A stretch of DNA of 64,000 bases from CAWIHS01 sp963836005 (GCA_963836005.1 CAWIHS010000002.1:1-64000), one strand, 5' to 3'. Positions 1 to 11,000 are shown, counted from the first letter of the stretch. The notes: a model not told the origin generated them from the sequence alone. Numbers and translations: made by a program.

Positions 1-1
1 A

Positions 2-58
2 CACTATGAAGCGGGGCATTCTATTCGGGTGAATCTGGCCAGAGTAAGATTCCATTAA
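2..58 (+). CDS. Possible 3' end of an unidentified gene
   Basis: An open frame enters from the left window edge and stops at TAA 56-58, giving only 18 residues ending in RVNLARVRFH. It would converge on folA. Too short to assign to a family, and chance openness cannot be excluded. Confidence 0.2.
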   Translation, partial: HYEAGHSIRVNLARVRFH

Positions 59-86
59 CCGGGTACACATTAAATATTTGCTAGCA

Positions 87-267
87 TAGTGACCTCGATT
101 AGAGTTCCTGAAAGATCTCCATTTAGAGAGGCCCCAGTGATGTAGCGGGTCGACTTTTTTGTTAATGTTAGTGGCTAACATGAGCGAAATCAGTTATCGC
201 AGGCTCCTGTGCAAAACTTATGCATACTATTTCCGCACAACTGTTTAGATTCGCTCGTATATTTTAA
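87..267. repeat. Diverged interspersed repeat R3, copy 1
   Basis: This segment resembles 12192-12362 in the same orientation. Shared blocks include TCCATTTAG, a GACNTTTTTNGTTAA segment, ATGAGCGAAAT, TCCTGTGC and ACTATTTCCGNACAACT. It abuts and slightly enters the 3' end of folA. With the partial frame at 2-58 it accounts for the gene-free left edge. The function is unknown; the two copies look like old relics of one element. Confidence 0.5.
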
Positions 268-763
268 AACTGTAAAAATGCTGATTTTTCTCATCCGCTT
301 CATTATCCTGATGATAACTTTCGCGCCATTGAGAAAAATCAATTTCTGGAAACCAGGCATCTCCCGCGAACTCGCCCTGTACCACAGTCAGGTACAAACA
401 ATCGGCCCGAGGTAAAACCTGCTCATATAACATTGCCCCGCCAATAAACATCAGCTCCTGAAACCCTTTAGCCTCAGCCGTTGCAATGGCTTTATCTATG
501 CAATCTGCAATAATGATGTCAGCAACTTCCTGTCCCTGAACATTCAACGGCTGATATTGAATATCGCGGCTAATAATTATATTCTGGCGTCCGGGTAATG
601 GCCGTAATGGCAATGATTCCCAGGTCTTTCTACCCATGACCACGGGTTTGTTTAAGGTATTTTTTTTAAACCAGCCCAGATCAGCAGGCAATCGCCAGGG
701 CAGCTGGTTATTGATACCGATAACCCCGTTTTCTGCCATAGCGGCAATCACTGAAATTTTCAA
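245..763 (-). CDS. folA: Dihydrofolate reductase
   Basis: Reduces dihydrofolate to tetrahydrofolate with NADPH in the cytosol, supplying one-carbon carriers for thymidylate, purine and formyl-Met synthesis. The N-terminus KISVIAAMAENGVIG, then LPWRLPADL, VMGRKTWESLP, the GGA-containing IGGAMLYEQ and the late WRES block are classic DHFR landmarks in the right order. I chose the TTG at 763 because it aligns with the usual family start and gives 172 residues; an upstream in-frame TTG at 811 would add 16 unconserved residues. No ATG is available at either place. The usual apaGH/rsmA neighbours are absent, while lptD-surA-pdxA lies 47 kb away. Confidence 0.93.
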   Translation of the reverse strand: MKISVIAAMAENGVIGINNQLPWRLPADLGWFKKNTLNKPVVMGRKTWESLPLRPLPGRQNIIISRDIQYQPLNVQGQEVADIIIADCIDKAIATAEAKGFQELMFIGGAMLYEQVLPRADCLYLTVVQGEFAGDAWFPEIDFSQWRESYHQDNEADEKNQHFYSFKIYERI

Positions 764-865
764 GCTTTCTTTTCCATCTAAAAAGTTATTGCAGGTATGT
801 ATTTTAGTCAAGATCTGTAAGTATAATCGGATATTAGTGGAAGGCAGATACTCGGAAAAAATATT

Positions 866-1786
866 TTAAAATTTTAATGAAAAGGCTAAAACAAAATTTT
901 CAGTATCTGTGCCTATATTTTCCTGCTTTTTACCGTTTATATAGGCAAATTTTACACTTGAATTATGGCTAATTGGGGAACCAAGACTAATGGCATAAAG
1001 GAAATCCTGCCGATAGTCATCCTTATCAACACCATTAATTCTGGACTGTCCTCCCCAGTCATAACCGCCACTCAGGGCAGTCCAGATGCGGTTGCTGAAT
1101 GTATAAATCAGATGAGTCTCCAATACATAGAGTGGATCCTGCTCACGTTTTTTACCTCCCCAGAAGTCATTATTGTCCGTAAAAAAATTAACTGTTCCAG
1201 TCAATTCATAGGACCAGGGGCCGCGAGTATGCACAAATCCCAATTGCGGCCTGAAGATATATCTGTTTTCACCGATATTGAGTAGTTTATCACTTTTATA
1301 CTGTCCCAGAGGGACACTAATTCCCAGCGCAGCTCCAACCAGGGTATTCGTTGTATGAGAGGAGCGATAGGCACGATAGGCTTCACCTTTAAGAGCAGGC
1401 GCCCCGAGAAAGTTTACTGACAGGCGTATAAACGGATCTCCCATGCCTTCCCGCTCTACACGGCGAAAATCTCCGTCCAGCAAACCCTGCCATTTAATAC
1501 GCTGATAAGGCAGCCGGACATCCACGCGTGCGGACTTGCCAAGCAGATCAAAGGAGTGCAAATAAGAGGTCAATACAGTATTTGCTTCGACTTCTCCATC
1601 TACAATACGCAGCACAGGATCAGCAAAGATATCACCATTGGTGTGAACCGCAGCCGCAGCTATAAAACTGGCTCCAATCGGCAGATGAGTCCAGCGTCTT
1701 GGTTCCATTTCACTGGCAAATAAGACAGCAGGAAGCAAACAGGTAAAAAAGATACCGGTGAATAAACGATTAACAATGAACTTCAT
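866..1786 (-). CDS. Putative outer-membrane beta-barrel, MetA-pathway/phenol-degradation transporter type
   Basis: A 306-residue exported protein. A signal peptide (about residues 1-24, ending LFASE) precedes many alternating hydrophobic/polar strands, and the protein ends in LAFSLKF with a terminal Phe, the C-terminal signature of BAM-inserted barrels. The pattern PFIRLSVNFLGAP, LGISVPLGQY, RPQLGFVHTRGPWSYEL and GGYDWGG is typical of the Phenol_MetA_deg/transporter family, whose members are thought to be hydrophobic-compound channels; that role is a family inference. It stands alone, transcribed toward folA with about 100 bp between them. No substrate can be read from the sequence. Confidence 0.65.
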   Translation of the reverse strand: MKFIVNRLFTGIFFTCLLPAVLFASEMEPRRWTHLPIGASFIAAAAVHTNGDIFADPVLRIVDGEVEANTVLTSYLHSFDLLGKSARVDVRLPYQRIKWQGLLDGDFRRVEREGMGDPFIRLSVNFLGAPALKGEAYRAYRSSHTTNTLVGAALGISVPLGQYKSDKLLNIGENRYIFRPQLGFVHTRGPWSYELTGTVNFFTDNNDFWGGKKREQDPLYVLETHLIYTFSNRIWTALSGGYDWGGQSRINGVDKDDYRQDFLYAISLGSPISHNSSVKFAYINGKKQENIGTDTENFVLAFSLKF

Positions 1787-2324
1787 ACCTGCAGCCAGTC
1801 TTAACGAGTCAAGAAAAAAACCTAAACTAAATCAGTATAACCTTCTCGGTAACTGCTCCTGCGCCGCATAAAGCTTCTACTTTTGATGCTCTATCTCATA
1901 CATCCATGAAAGCATCTTATACACTCAAATTAGCCCCTTTCTTTAGGCTTAAACTGAGTTAGTTAAGAACATTATTTAAACCATATATAACTATTCAGAG
2001 TGTCTAAGATCCGGCAATTCCTGAATCCTTCTAGGACAAGTGCATTTGCTGCCACATTCCAGCTGGGTCAATAAATACATGACAGCAATCGCGATCTTAA
2101 AAATACGCTGAATAATGACAACTCAATTTATATTATCGGTATAAATGTCGCTAAAAGAAAGCAAAAAATAACTGAACTTGCCCAGCTTCTTTTTTACTTT
2201 CAAGCAGGATGTATCACCAGTAAGAACGCGATGATACCAAAATCCTGGCTTTTTTTTCAAACATAACCAAGCTGTGCACAGCTAAAATCAAGGGCGCCAT
2301 TTATTAACGTCAGGAGGTCCTGAA
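1787..2324. other. Intergenic stretch with a decayed R1 copy
   Basis: No gene longer than about 30 codons with a ribosome site is visible before 2325. The stretch carries a decayed R1 element (1987-2119, listed separately). The rest is AT-rich without clear hairpin terminators; a promoter for the downstream genes may lie here but no convincing -35/-10 pair stands out. Confidence 0.5.
1987..2119. repeat. Decayed copy of MITE family R1
   Basis: The left end ATAACTATTCAGAGTGTCTA and the right end AATACGCTGAATAATGAC are degraded forms of the R1 termini. The inner block GCAATCGCGATCTTAAAA matches other right ends. Length is about 133 bp, so part of the core is missing. The flanks (aaccatat / aactcaat) could be a worn 8-bp target duplication. 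Confidence 0.6.
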
Positions 2325-2426
2325 ATGATAAAAGAGTTTTCCAGATCTACAGCATATATCAACTATTTGACATTATCCGTTCGTTATTTCTATATTGCCC
2401 TGAGAAAACTAAAATACCAGTTCTAA
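2325..2426 (+). CDS. Small ORF, 33 residues, strong ribosome site
   Basis: An ATG at 2325 sits 7 bases after GGAGG (2313-2317) and opens 33 codons to TAA 2424-2426. The product starts MIKEFSRSTAYINYLTL, is rich in Tyr, Leu and Lys, and is basic toward the C-terminus (RKLKYQF). A short hydrophobic stretch could form an amphipathic helix. I do not recognise it. It lies 90 bp before the GGDEF-EAL gene and could be its leader peptide or an independent small protein; the near-ideal Shine-Dalgarno is the main support. Confidence 0.4.
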   Translation: MIKEFSRSTAYINYLTLSVRYFYIALRKLKYQF

Positions 2427-2515
2427 AACATAAATAACCAGGTGCATGTATTCTCTCAACGATACGATGAAATGGCTGTTTTTTTAACCCATATTCAGGC
2501 AAAATACAGGTCAAA

Positions 2516-5500
2516 ATGAATCAAATTTTTTGTGATTTAATGGCTAATCTCTACCCTAAATTCTGGCATAGACTCCAATTCAGGCTCCCGGCAGTTTTTG
2601 TTATATGCCTGGTTCTCTTTTTATTGGCCGCTTTTTTTTACTGCAAACGTGGACACGTGATGTACTGGAAAAAAGAGAATGGCAAAATGTCGAGCTGTCG
2701 ATCCAGGCCATAGTCGAAGAACTACAACAAAAAACCACTATCGCACATTCTCTGGCTGCTTCGATGGCAAATGTGGCCATCGCTATCCCCCCAGAAGAAA
2801 CAAACTATCTTAGTATTTTTAAATATCTGCTGGCAGGTTCCCCAAGTCAACATTTGATTGCGGGTGGAGGTATTTGGCCAGAACCTTATTTATTTAGCCC
2901 TGATAAGAAACGCAGTAGTTTCTTCTGGGGTAAAGATAAAAATAATCAGCTCCAGTTCTTCGATGATTACAATGCTCCCAGTGGTAAAGGCTATCATCAC
3001 GAAGCCTGGTATGTCCCCGCGCGCTACCAATCAGCAGGTGACGTCATGTGGTCAGGCTCATATGTTGACCCTTATTCTTTAGAACCTATGGTGACCTGCA
3101 GTATTCCGATTTTTAAAGGAGAGCAGTTTTACGGCGTATCAACCGTCGATCTGAATTTATCAGGTTTAGACCAGCTGGTTAGCTCCAGGGCAGCCAGTTT
3201 TGGCGGATATGCCTTTGTTGTTGATAGAAATGGTAAGCTTATTTCCAAACTTAAAGAAAAAGTCGTCTCAATCATAGATGATTTCCCCACCCTGGAACAA
3301 CTTGCAACTTACGAGCCTGAATTTCAGCCTATCGAAGCCGCCAGCTCAAACTTAACCGCAGCATATCTTCAAAGCAAGATCAACACACTATTTGACAGCA
3401 ACCTGCAATCTCATATTGCGCAGGATAGTTATCAGATATCTGAAAATGAGGCTGAGCTGATTTCGGCAATAATTCAGCAGTCTAAACACGCAACGTCAAA
3501 ACGTTCTTTTCAAACCTATAGTTTTAAAGTGGATGCAGCGCCATTTCTAAATGAAGCTAGTTTTATTTCAATGACCGTCATGCCTGAAACCCTCTGGAAA
3601 GTCGTTACGGTCATGCCTTATTCTCAGATTACAACAGCTGTCGTTAAAGTAATTCATCAATTGCTGTGGCCCCTTATTATTACGGCGGTAATCAGTATCG
3701 GCCTTATTTATCTATTCATTTATATTTTTTTTATTAAACGAGTCACTGATATAACCTCACAGTTAAATTCGAAAAATGATAATCCACAACCGACTGCAAC
3801 ACTTCAAACACCCGATAAAGGAGAATTAGGCTTAATTGTCCGGCTATTCAATGAACACACTCTAAAGCTGCATAAACTCACGAATAAATTATCATCATCA
3901 AAGCTGGAACTTGAACAACGTGTTGCAGAAAGAACCAGACATCTCCAGCAAGAAGTGACCAAACGAGAGCAGATTAACGTACAATTAGAAAAGCTCTCAC
4001 TAGCCGTTAGATTCAGTCCCAGTGCTATTTTTATTACTAATAGAGCAGGTATTATTGAGTATGTAAATCCCAGTTTTACAGAACTGACCGGATATACTGC
4101 AGATGAAGCATTGGGGGAACATCCTTACCTCATCACCTCGGGAGAAATTGACTCTGATACCTACAGAGAACTGTTGAAACCGCTAACAGCCGGCAAAAAC
4201 TGGCGTGGTGAACTGCATAATCGCAAGAAAAATGGAGATTTATACTGGGCTGATGTAGTCATAGCTCCTATGCTGGATGAGCATGGTAATGTTACCCATT
4301 TTGTTGCAACCCAGGAAGACATTACTCAATCAAAACGTCTTAATGAATTAACCAATTACCAGGCAACCCATGACTTATTAACAGGATTAATCAATCGTCA
4401 TGAGTTTGATCGGCGTCTTAAACGCGTGATTGACACAGCCAAAACCAGTAAATCCACGCATGCTTTATGCTTTGTCGATCTGGATCAATTTAAAATTGTG
4501 AACGATTCCTGCGGTCATGTTGCTGGTGATGAGTTATTACGTCAAATCGGCACACTTTTGCAGTCACACATACGACAACGGGATACCATCGCCAGATTTG
4601 GTGGTGATGAGTTTGCAATTCTGGTGGAGCATTCTGATCTGGACTCAGCCAACACGGTTTGCGAAAGTATTATTGAACTACTGGAAAAATTTCGCTTTCA
4701 TTGGCAGAACAAGATCTTTACTGTTGGAGCCAGTATAGGTCTTACCCTTATTGATGAACATATAAAAGACTGTCACGAAGCACTCATACAGGTCGATAGT
4801 GCCTGCTATGCGGCGAAAGATGCAGGGCGTAATCGGGTCCAGATCCATTCATTGGGTGATGATCGCCTGAAACTACATAAAACTGAAATTCAATGGAGCA
4901 ATGAAATCAGTGACGCTTTGCTAAACAACCGATTTTTACTTTACATCCAGCCCATTGTACCTGTCGCCAGTACTTCAACAGAATGCCTTTATGAAGTATT
5001 ACTCCGCCTGAAGTTGCAAGATGGCTCTATCGTTCCGCCAGGTGCATTTTTACCCTCAGCTGAACGCTATAATTTAGTAACACGCATTGATACATGGGTC
5101 GTGACACAAACACTGCAGTGGCTATGCAAGCATGCGATTCAACTTGAACACGTTAATTCTATTTCCATCAACCTGTCCGGACAGTCTTTAGGAGATGAAG
5201 CTATCCTGGAGCATATTGTAAAATCATTTGAAGCAGGTGATATAGCAACAGAAAAAATCAAGTTTGAAATAACAGAAACGACAGCTATAGCCAATTTACG
5301 TGATGCAACGGCTTTTATCAGCAAACTCAAACAATATGGATGTCAGTTTGTCTTAGACGACTTTGGCAGTGGTTTATCTTCATTTGCTTACCTGAAAAAT
5401 CTGCAGGTCAATATTCTCAAAATTGACGGTATGTTTGTCAAGGAAATGCTGGCTAACCCCATTGATGCGGCAATGGTCAGCTCTATCAATGAAATTGGTC

Positions 5501-5673
5501 ATCTTATGGGCTTAAAAACTGTTGCTGAATATGTAGAAAATGACAAGATCATGCAAAAACTGGGGGAAATCGGTGTGGATTATGCGCAGGGTTATGCTCT
5601 GGGTAAACCTGAACCTATTGATAATATTCTGGAGCAAAATAGCAGCAAGCAATCAATAATGAAAGATGGATAA
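2516..5673 (+). CDS. Cache-PAS-GGDEF-EAL c-di-GMP enzyme, frameshifted near the N-terminus
   Basis: Membrane sensor for cyclic-di-GMP turnover. The start ATG 2516 encodes a membrane helix (LPAVFVICLVLFLLAAFF); a T8 run at 2632-2639 then puts the rest in another frame, open to 5673. One extra T would fuse them. After that come a periplasmic dCache-like domain with GGGIWPEPYLF, a second membrane helix (LLWPLIITAVISIGLIYLF), a HAMP/coiled coil, a PAS domain (FITNRAGIIEYVNPSFTELTG), GGDEF with an intact RFGGDEFAIL and an RQRD inhibitory site five residues before it, and EAL with EVLLR in place of EALLR but intact LDDFGSG. Likely bifunctional or phosphodiesterase-biased. As written, translation of the long frame would have to begin downstream (from 2605 at the earliest), losing the first helix; the shift may be a sequencing error, phase variation or slippage. 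Confidence 0.85.
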
Positions 5674-5699
5674 ACACAGCCTGGGCGGGATATCGACAT

Positions 5700-6024
5700 A
5701 CCTGGTGTGCGCCCTTTTTTGGCTGGACACGTGTGACACAGAGATAAGCTGCCATTTTTAAGGATGGCAAATCATTGAAAGTGCTGCAAAATAAATATCA
5801 CACTTTTTCTTTTGCGTTGCATAATATAGCCACATTCGTATGTACTTAAGGATAATTATGTGTTTATTCCAGAAGACGCCGTAAATACGTCCATGCAGGG
5901 AATGCAGATCACGCAGGAGCAATTATCTGCCTTCCACAAACACATGATTATCCTTACTCATTTTTGCTTAAGTACATACCTATGAATATAGCCAGGATGG
6001 CTATTTATGAATGGAAACTAACAA
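5700..6024. repeat. R2 interspersed repeat interrupted by a 152-bp insertion
   Basis: The left part (about 5700-5832) and the right part (5985-6024) join into one R2 copy like those at 17.9, 36.5 and 54.2 kb. Shared pieces are TGGACACGTGTGACAC, AAATCATTGAAA, GCAAAATAAA, CACTTTTTCTTTTGCGTT, TAGCCAGGATGGCTAT and TGGAAACTAA. The two parts are separated by a nested element at 5833-5984 and share a duplicated AATATAGCCA. With the nested element, this fills most of the gap between the GGDEF-EAL gene and the convergent regulator. Confidence 0.75.
5833..5984. mobile_element. 152-bp MITE nested in R2, with 18-bp TIRs and 10-bp target duplication
   Basis: The left end CATTCGTATGTACTTAAG (5833-5850) and the right end CTTAAGTACATACCTATG (5967-5984) are inverted repeats with two mismatches. 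The direct repeat AATATAGCCA flanks the element at 5823-5832 and 5985-5994. The other R2 copies have a single TAGCCA there, so this is an insertion. A second inverted pair lies inside (GGATAATTATGTGTTT / AAACACATGATTATCC). The core (AGAAGACGCCGTAAATACGTCCATG, GGAGCAATTATCTGCCTTCC) is shared with R1 elements despite different ends. It encodes nothing. Confidence 0.85.
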
Positions 6025-6050
6025 TGCAGAAAAGGTTATTTTTGAATCAA

Positions 6051-8024
6051 TCAATTGGGGCGCTCAATACCGAGTTTTTTCATTCTGGAACGCAAAGTAC
6101 TGGCGGGAACCCCCAGTATTTCGGCAACCCCTTTTTTACCCCCAATGACCCAGTTCAAGTCATTCAGTAACTCAGTAATATAGGATTTTTCATTTTCAGC
6201 CAGCGTTTTATAATTCTTCTTTGACTCAGCCTCTGGCCGCTGCGCAACATCTTCTTCCTGTTCCGTTTCAGGTGCTGAAAAAATATTATTTTCAGACAAC
6301 GTTTGCCTGCTGAGAACCGGCACCAACGCATCATCAATTTCCAAAATATCAGTTTTAGCCAGAATTGAAGAACGTTCTATGACATTTTGTAATTCCCGAA
6401 TATTACCCGGCCAATGATAATCCATCAACAGATCCAGACTTTCCCTGGAAACCGCCTGTAGCGGCTTGCCCAGCCTGATAGAAAAGTCATGCAGAAATTT
6501 TTCAATCAACAGCGGTATGTCCGATTTTCTGTCTCTTAGCGGTGGTACGGTCAAGGGAAAGACACTTAATCGATAAAACAGATCCATGCGGAACTTACCC
6601 TGCTCCACCATCTGTTTCAAATCACGGTTAGTTGCGGCGATGAACCTTACATTCACTTTAATCACCTCACCACTGCCTACTCGCTGAATTTCCTGTTCCT
6701 GTAGTACCCGTAATAATTTAACCTGTACATCAAGAGATAACTCACCAACTTCATCCAGCAGAATAGTTCCCTTGTCGGCCAGCTCAAAGTGACCAATACG
6801 ATCAGTCACAGCACTGGTAAAAGCACCTTTCACATGACCGAATAATTCGCTTTCAACCAGAGATTCAGGGATAGCTCCGCAATTCACCTTGATCATTGGA
6901 TGATCCTTGCGAAGACTATGCAGATGAATAGCCCTGGCAATAGATTCTTTACCCGTGCCCGATTCACCATTAATCAAAACACTTGTATCCGTGGGGGCTA
7001 CCTGTAATACCTCCTGCAGAGTGTTTTTCAGCGCTCTGCTTTGACCAATGATTTCATCATAGTTTTTTTCGCTGCGGATTTCTTCTTTTAGATAGCTATT
7101 TTCCGCCTGCAGTTTTTCCTTTAACTCTTCCACTTTAGTCAATGCCTGGTGCAGTGAGTGCTCACGTTGTAGACGCTGGGTTATGTCTTTGAAAACTACA
7201 ACCACACCATTGATATCAGTACTTCCCTGAATTACAGGAGACACAGAATCATCAGCATTAACACCTTTACTTAATAATGAATCAGATTTAAGTGCCGTCA
7301 CTGTATATTCCACGGGTATACTATGACCGTCTTTAGCCCAGAACACGTCATTCTCAATTTGCCGCGAACGGCCATCATGCAATGTTTTCATTATTGCATT
7401 TCTTTCCAGAGGATTTCGCAGTCCCTGTGCGTCCGTATGCATCAATAAACTGTGCAGGCTTTTTTCCGTTATTTCCTGCATCAGCCAGCCGGTCATTTCA
7501 CAGGCTGCAGGATTAATAAAGGTGATCAAGCCCTGCTTATTAACCCCCAGCAGACCTTCACCCATGGTTTCGAGAATCAGACTATTATCTTTAGTCAATT
7601 GAAGGTTTTTTTCCTCCAGAGACCTTTCCAGCTGTCTGATTTTGATATGTGTATTAACTCGTACTATGACTTCTTCAGCCTGAAATGGTTTGGCGATATA
7701 ATCGACAGCTCCTAGTTCGAATCCTTTCACCTTATCTTTGACATCATCCAGAGCAGAAAGGAAAATAATTGCAGATTCAGCCAATGACGGAGCAGATTTT
7801 AATTTCTTGCAGACTTCATAACCATCCATACCTGGCATCATGATATCGAGTAAAATCAGTGCGGGTTCAACTTTGGCTGCTATATTTAAGGCATCTTCAC
7901 CGTTTTTGGCAATTAATAATTTGTAGCCTAGCCCCTCAAGAGTCTGATACAGAACCTGCAAATTCGTCGGATTATCATCAACCAGCAATATTGTTTCCTG
8001 GCTGTTTAATCTTGTTGTACTCAT
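6051..8024 (-). CDS. REC-PAS-AAA+-HTH transcriptional regulator (NtrC/FhlA class)
   Basis: A 657-residue regulator. A receiver domain (about 8-125) has VDDNPTN, the phospho-acceptor in LLDIMMPGMDG and the conserved Lys in IAKPFQ. A PAS domain (about 145-290) and a short coiled coil follow. The AAA+ domain (about 325-560) has Walker A GESGTGKE and Walker B LLDEVGEL, with the sigma-54 contact loop reading GAFTSA instead of GAFTGA. A Fis-type HTH closes the protein (KKGVAEILGVPASTLRSRMKKLG). It follows the hybrid kinase gene (26 bp gap), so it is probably that kinase's output. The altered GAFTGA loop makes sigma-54 contact uncertain; such variants occur in members not tied to sigma-54. Confidence 0.85.
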   Translation of the reverse strand: MSTTRLNSQETILLVDDNPTNLQVLYQTLEGLGYKLLIAKNGEDALNIAAKVEPALILLDIMMPGMDGYEVCKKLKSAPSLAESAIIFLSALDDVKDKVKGFELGAVDYIAKPFQAEEVIVRVNTHIKIRQLERSLEEKNLQLTKDNSLILETMGEGLLGVNKQGLITFINPAACEMTGWLMQEITEKSLHSLLMHTDAQGLRNPLERNAIMKTLHDGRSRQIENDVFWAKDGHSIPVEYTVTALKSDSLLSKGVNADDSVSPVIQGSTDINGVVVVFKDITQRLQREHSLHQALTKVEELKEKLQAENSYLKEEIRSEKNYDEIIGQSRALKNTLQEVLQVAPTDTSVLINGESGTGKESIARAIHLHSLRKDHPMIKVNCGAIPESLVESELFGHVKGAFTSAVTDRIGHFELADKGTILLDEVGELSLDVQVKLLRVLQEQEIQRVGSGEVIKVNVRFIAATNRDLKQMVEQGKFRMDLFYRLSVFPLTVPPLRDRKSDIPLLIEKFLHDFSIRLGKPLQAVSRESLDLLMDYHWPGNIRELQNVIERSSILAKTDILEIDDALVPVLSRQTLSENNIFSAPETEQEEDVAQRPEAESKKNYKTLAENEKSYITELLNDLNWVIGGKKGVAEILGVPASTLRSRMKKLGIERPN

Positions 8025-8050
8025 TTATTCGAACTCCGCAGAAATATAAT

Positions 8051-11000
8051 TCATGTCTGTTCTGTTTCAGACAACACCTGTTCGATATAATTTTGTATTC
8101 CATCAAAATCAAATTGTTTAATTAAATTTCCCAGAGTATGGTGAAACGTTTGGTTGAGCATTCCTTCTCGGTTAATCAGTTTATACAGCCGATTAATCTC
8201 CGCGATATCACCCAGCTCACTGGCACTATGAATTTGTCCCAGCAGTTGCTGATTGTCTGCGGGTTTACTCACTTGAACCAGGTCTTTAGCTACAGGATCT
8301 TCAGGATTTTCAGGATTTTCAGGATTTTCAGGATTTTCAAGCAGCTTGATATGCAGTTGACGTTCAATCGTTGTGAAGACCTCTGCAAACTTAAAAGGTT
8401 TGGCGATAAAATCATTCATTCCAGCCTGTAATATTTTTTCTCTAAATTCAGGAAAGACATTGGCAGTTATGGCTATGATAACAAGTTCCTGATTATTAAT
8501 ATCCTGACGAATGATCTGGGTTGCCTCTATGCCGTCCATTTCCGGCATACGAATATCCATCAAGATCAGGTCTACATCATGCTTTTCCAGTTGTCGCAAG
8601 GCAGCTTTGCCATTCTCTGCCTCAAGAGCAGCAAACCCGGAAATTTCCAGAAGTTGCCGCAAAATATCTCGATTGATTTTACGATCGTCTACAATTAATA
8701 CAGTCAAATTGACATGTTCTGGTAATAAGGGAATTTTTGTAACATTCAAATCACTGTATCGCGCATCCTCCAGAGCCTGTTGGCTTATATCTGCGGGCAA
8801 AGTAAAGGAGAAAGAACTACCCTTTCCATAAATGCTGTGTAGTAATATTTTGTCACCCCCCAGCTCCTCGATCAAACGCTGACTAATCGCCAAACCAAGA
8901 CCTGTACCCCCTGCTTCCATACCATGTTTAGCCTGCTTGAATGCATCGAAAATAACTTCCTGTTTTTCTTCAGGCACGCCGACTCCAGTATCTATCACAA
9001 CAAATCTAAGACAGCTTATATCTTGCTGATTCCTGGATTCAAACAGCTTTAATGTGACTGTTCCATGCTGGGTAAACTTTACCGCATTACCCAATAAATT
9101 AATCAGCACCTGTCTTAATTTTGTAGCATCTGTGTTGATAACATTAGGTAAACCTGGCTGTATTTCCAGCTTAAGTTCAAGCCCTTTGGCGGAAGCCCGG
9201 TGAGACAGCATATCGTAAACGCCCTTAATCAACTTTGGTAAATTAATCGGAGAGATATTAAATTCCATCTTACCACTTTCTATTTTTGATAAATCAAGCA
9301 CGTCATTGATCAGGGTCAATAAATGCTGGCCACAACTTTCAATACCTTCAAGGTTTTCCAGCTGCGATTGGGTAACCTGTTTGTCATTTTGTAAAATCTG
9401 CGCGTAGCCCAGGACTCCATTTAACGGAGTTCTTAACTCGTGAGACATACTTGAAAGAAATTCACTTTTAGCTCTATTTGCCTGTTCTGCATCATCCTTG
9501 GCCTGAATAATTTCTCTTTCTGTCTGTTTACGCTCCGTCAGATCCTGAATAATACCGATGTATACTCGTTCATCATTCATAGTCGTTGCAGTAAAAATCG
9601 TTTCTGCCGTAAAAAATTCCCCATTGGCCCGCTTATAGATAAACTCACTTTGCTGATTGCCCTGTTTGACCGACTGCAGCATCATCTGTTTCAAGGCGTC
9701 CATAGTCGTGCGTCCGTCCGGTTGTATCGACTGGGCCAGAGAATAAAGTTTCATACCCAGGACTTCCGACTTGTGATCAAAACCAAACAGGGATAAAAAA
9801 GCATGATTACAATCCAGAATTCCTTTATCAGAACACAGCAGGTTTGCCAGCGAAGAACTTTCAAACAATACGCGAAATTTTTCTTCTTCACGTTTACGCT
9901 CGCTAATGTCATGAGCCATACCCTCAAGAGCAATAACTTCTCCAGATTCATTTCTCATAGGCACTTCAATGACTTCAAACTGGTGCAGTTCACCCTGTTT
10001 ATTCAGAAGCTCAAGCTCAAAAGCTTCCTGCTGTTTTCCTTCCAGAGTTAAACGAGTCATCTCTCGGGCTCGATCATTAACAGGACTGTCAATAAAATAA
10101 CGCCTGAAAAAAGTTTGAAATTCATCTGCCTCAAAACCCAGTATATCCACTATAGAATCACTGACGTAGGAGATATTCCCGCTGCGATCATGAGTAAAAT
10201 AAAAATAAAGTCCCTTTAATCCCTGAACAATGCGGCTGAAACCCTGTGAGCGCGCCTGACGGATATCCTCTTCGCGCTTTGAAAGTTTTGCTGCCATGTC
10301 GGTAAAACTACGCGCCAGAAGACCGATTTCGTCATTACTTTTAACTTCAACTTGCGCATGCAAATTTCCTTCAGCGACCGATTTGACCCCTGTCGTTAAT
10401 CGAGCCAGAGGCTGAGTTATTTTTCCAACCACCAGCCAGACAGTAAAAATAATCAACAGTAGAGAAAACAGCAGTATAATAGCCATTTTGAGTCCCTGTT
10501 CACGCACCGGTGCCAGAACACTGTCTTCAGAAACGCGCAGTGCGATACTCCATTTCGTATTAGGTATGGGTGAAAAAGCCACCCATTGTGGTGTATTATC
10601 TACCCAGCCTTGCAGCTGCATAATGCCTTCTTGCCCGGAAGTCATTTTATATGCCAGCTGACGTAACTCATCACGATGATAATTTTCTGCATCGGCATAA
10701 ATTGAATTATTCATGATTTGTGCAGCGTCTGAATGAAAAACATAATCCCCTTTCTGGGTCACAATCAGAAGATCCAGATTAGGATCAAAATCATCTGCTA
10801 CCGTTTTTTCCAGAACATCCAGTTCCACATCTACTGTGGCTACTCCTCTGAATTCGTCTTTATAAAAAAACGGGTGTGAGTAAGTCGCCATAAATATATT
10901 ATTCACCCCTTCTTCAAAATACGGATCGGTCCAGAGGGGCTGCTGTGTCTCTTCGGCCAGGTCCCACCATTGCCAGTTGCCTGAGGTATAATCACTGACT

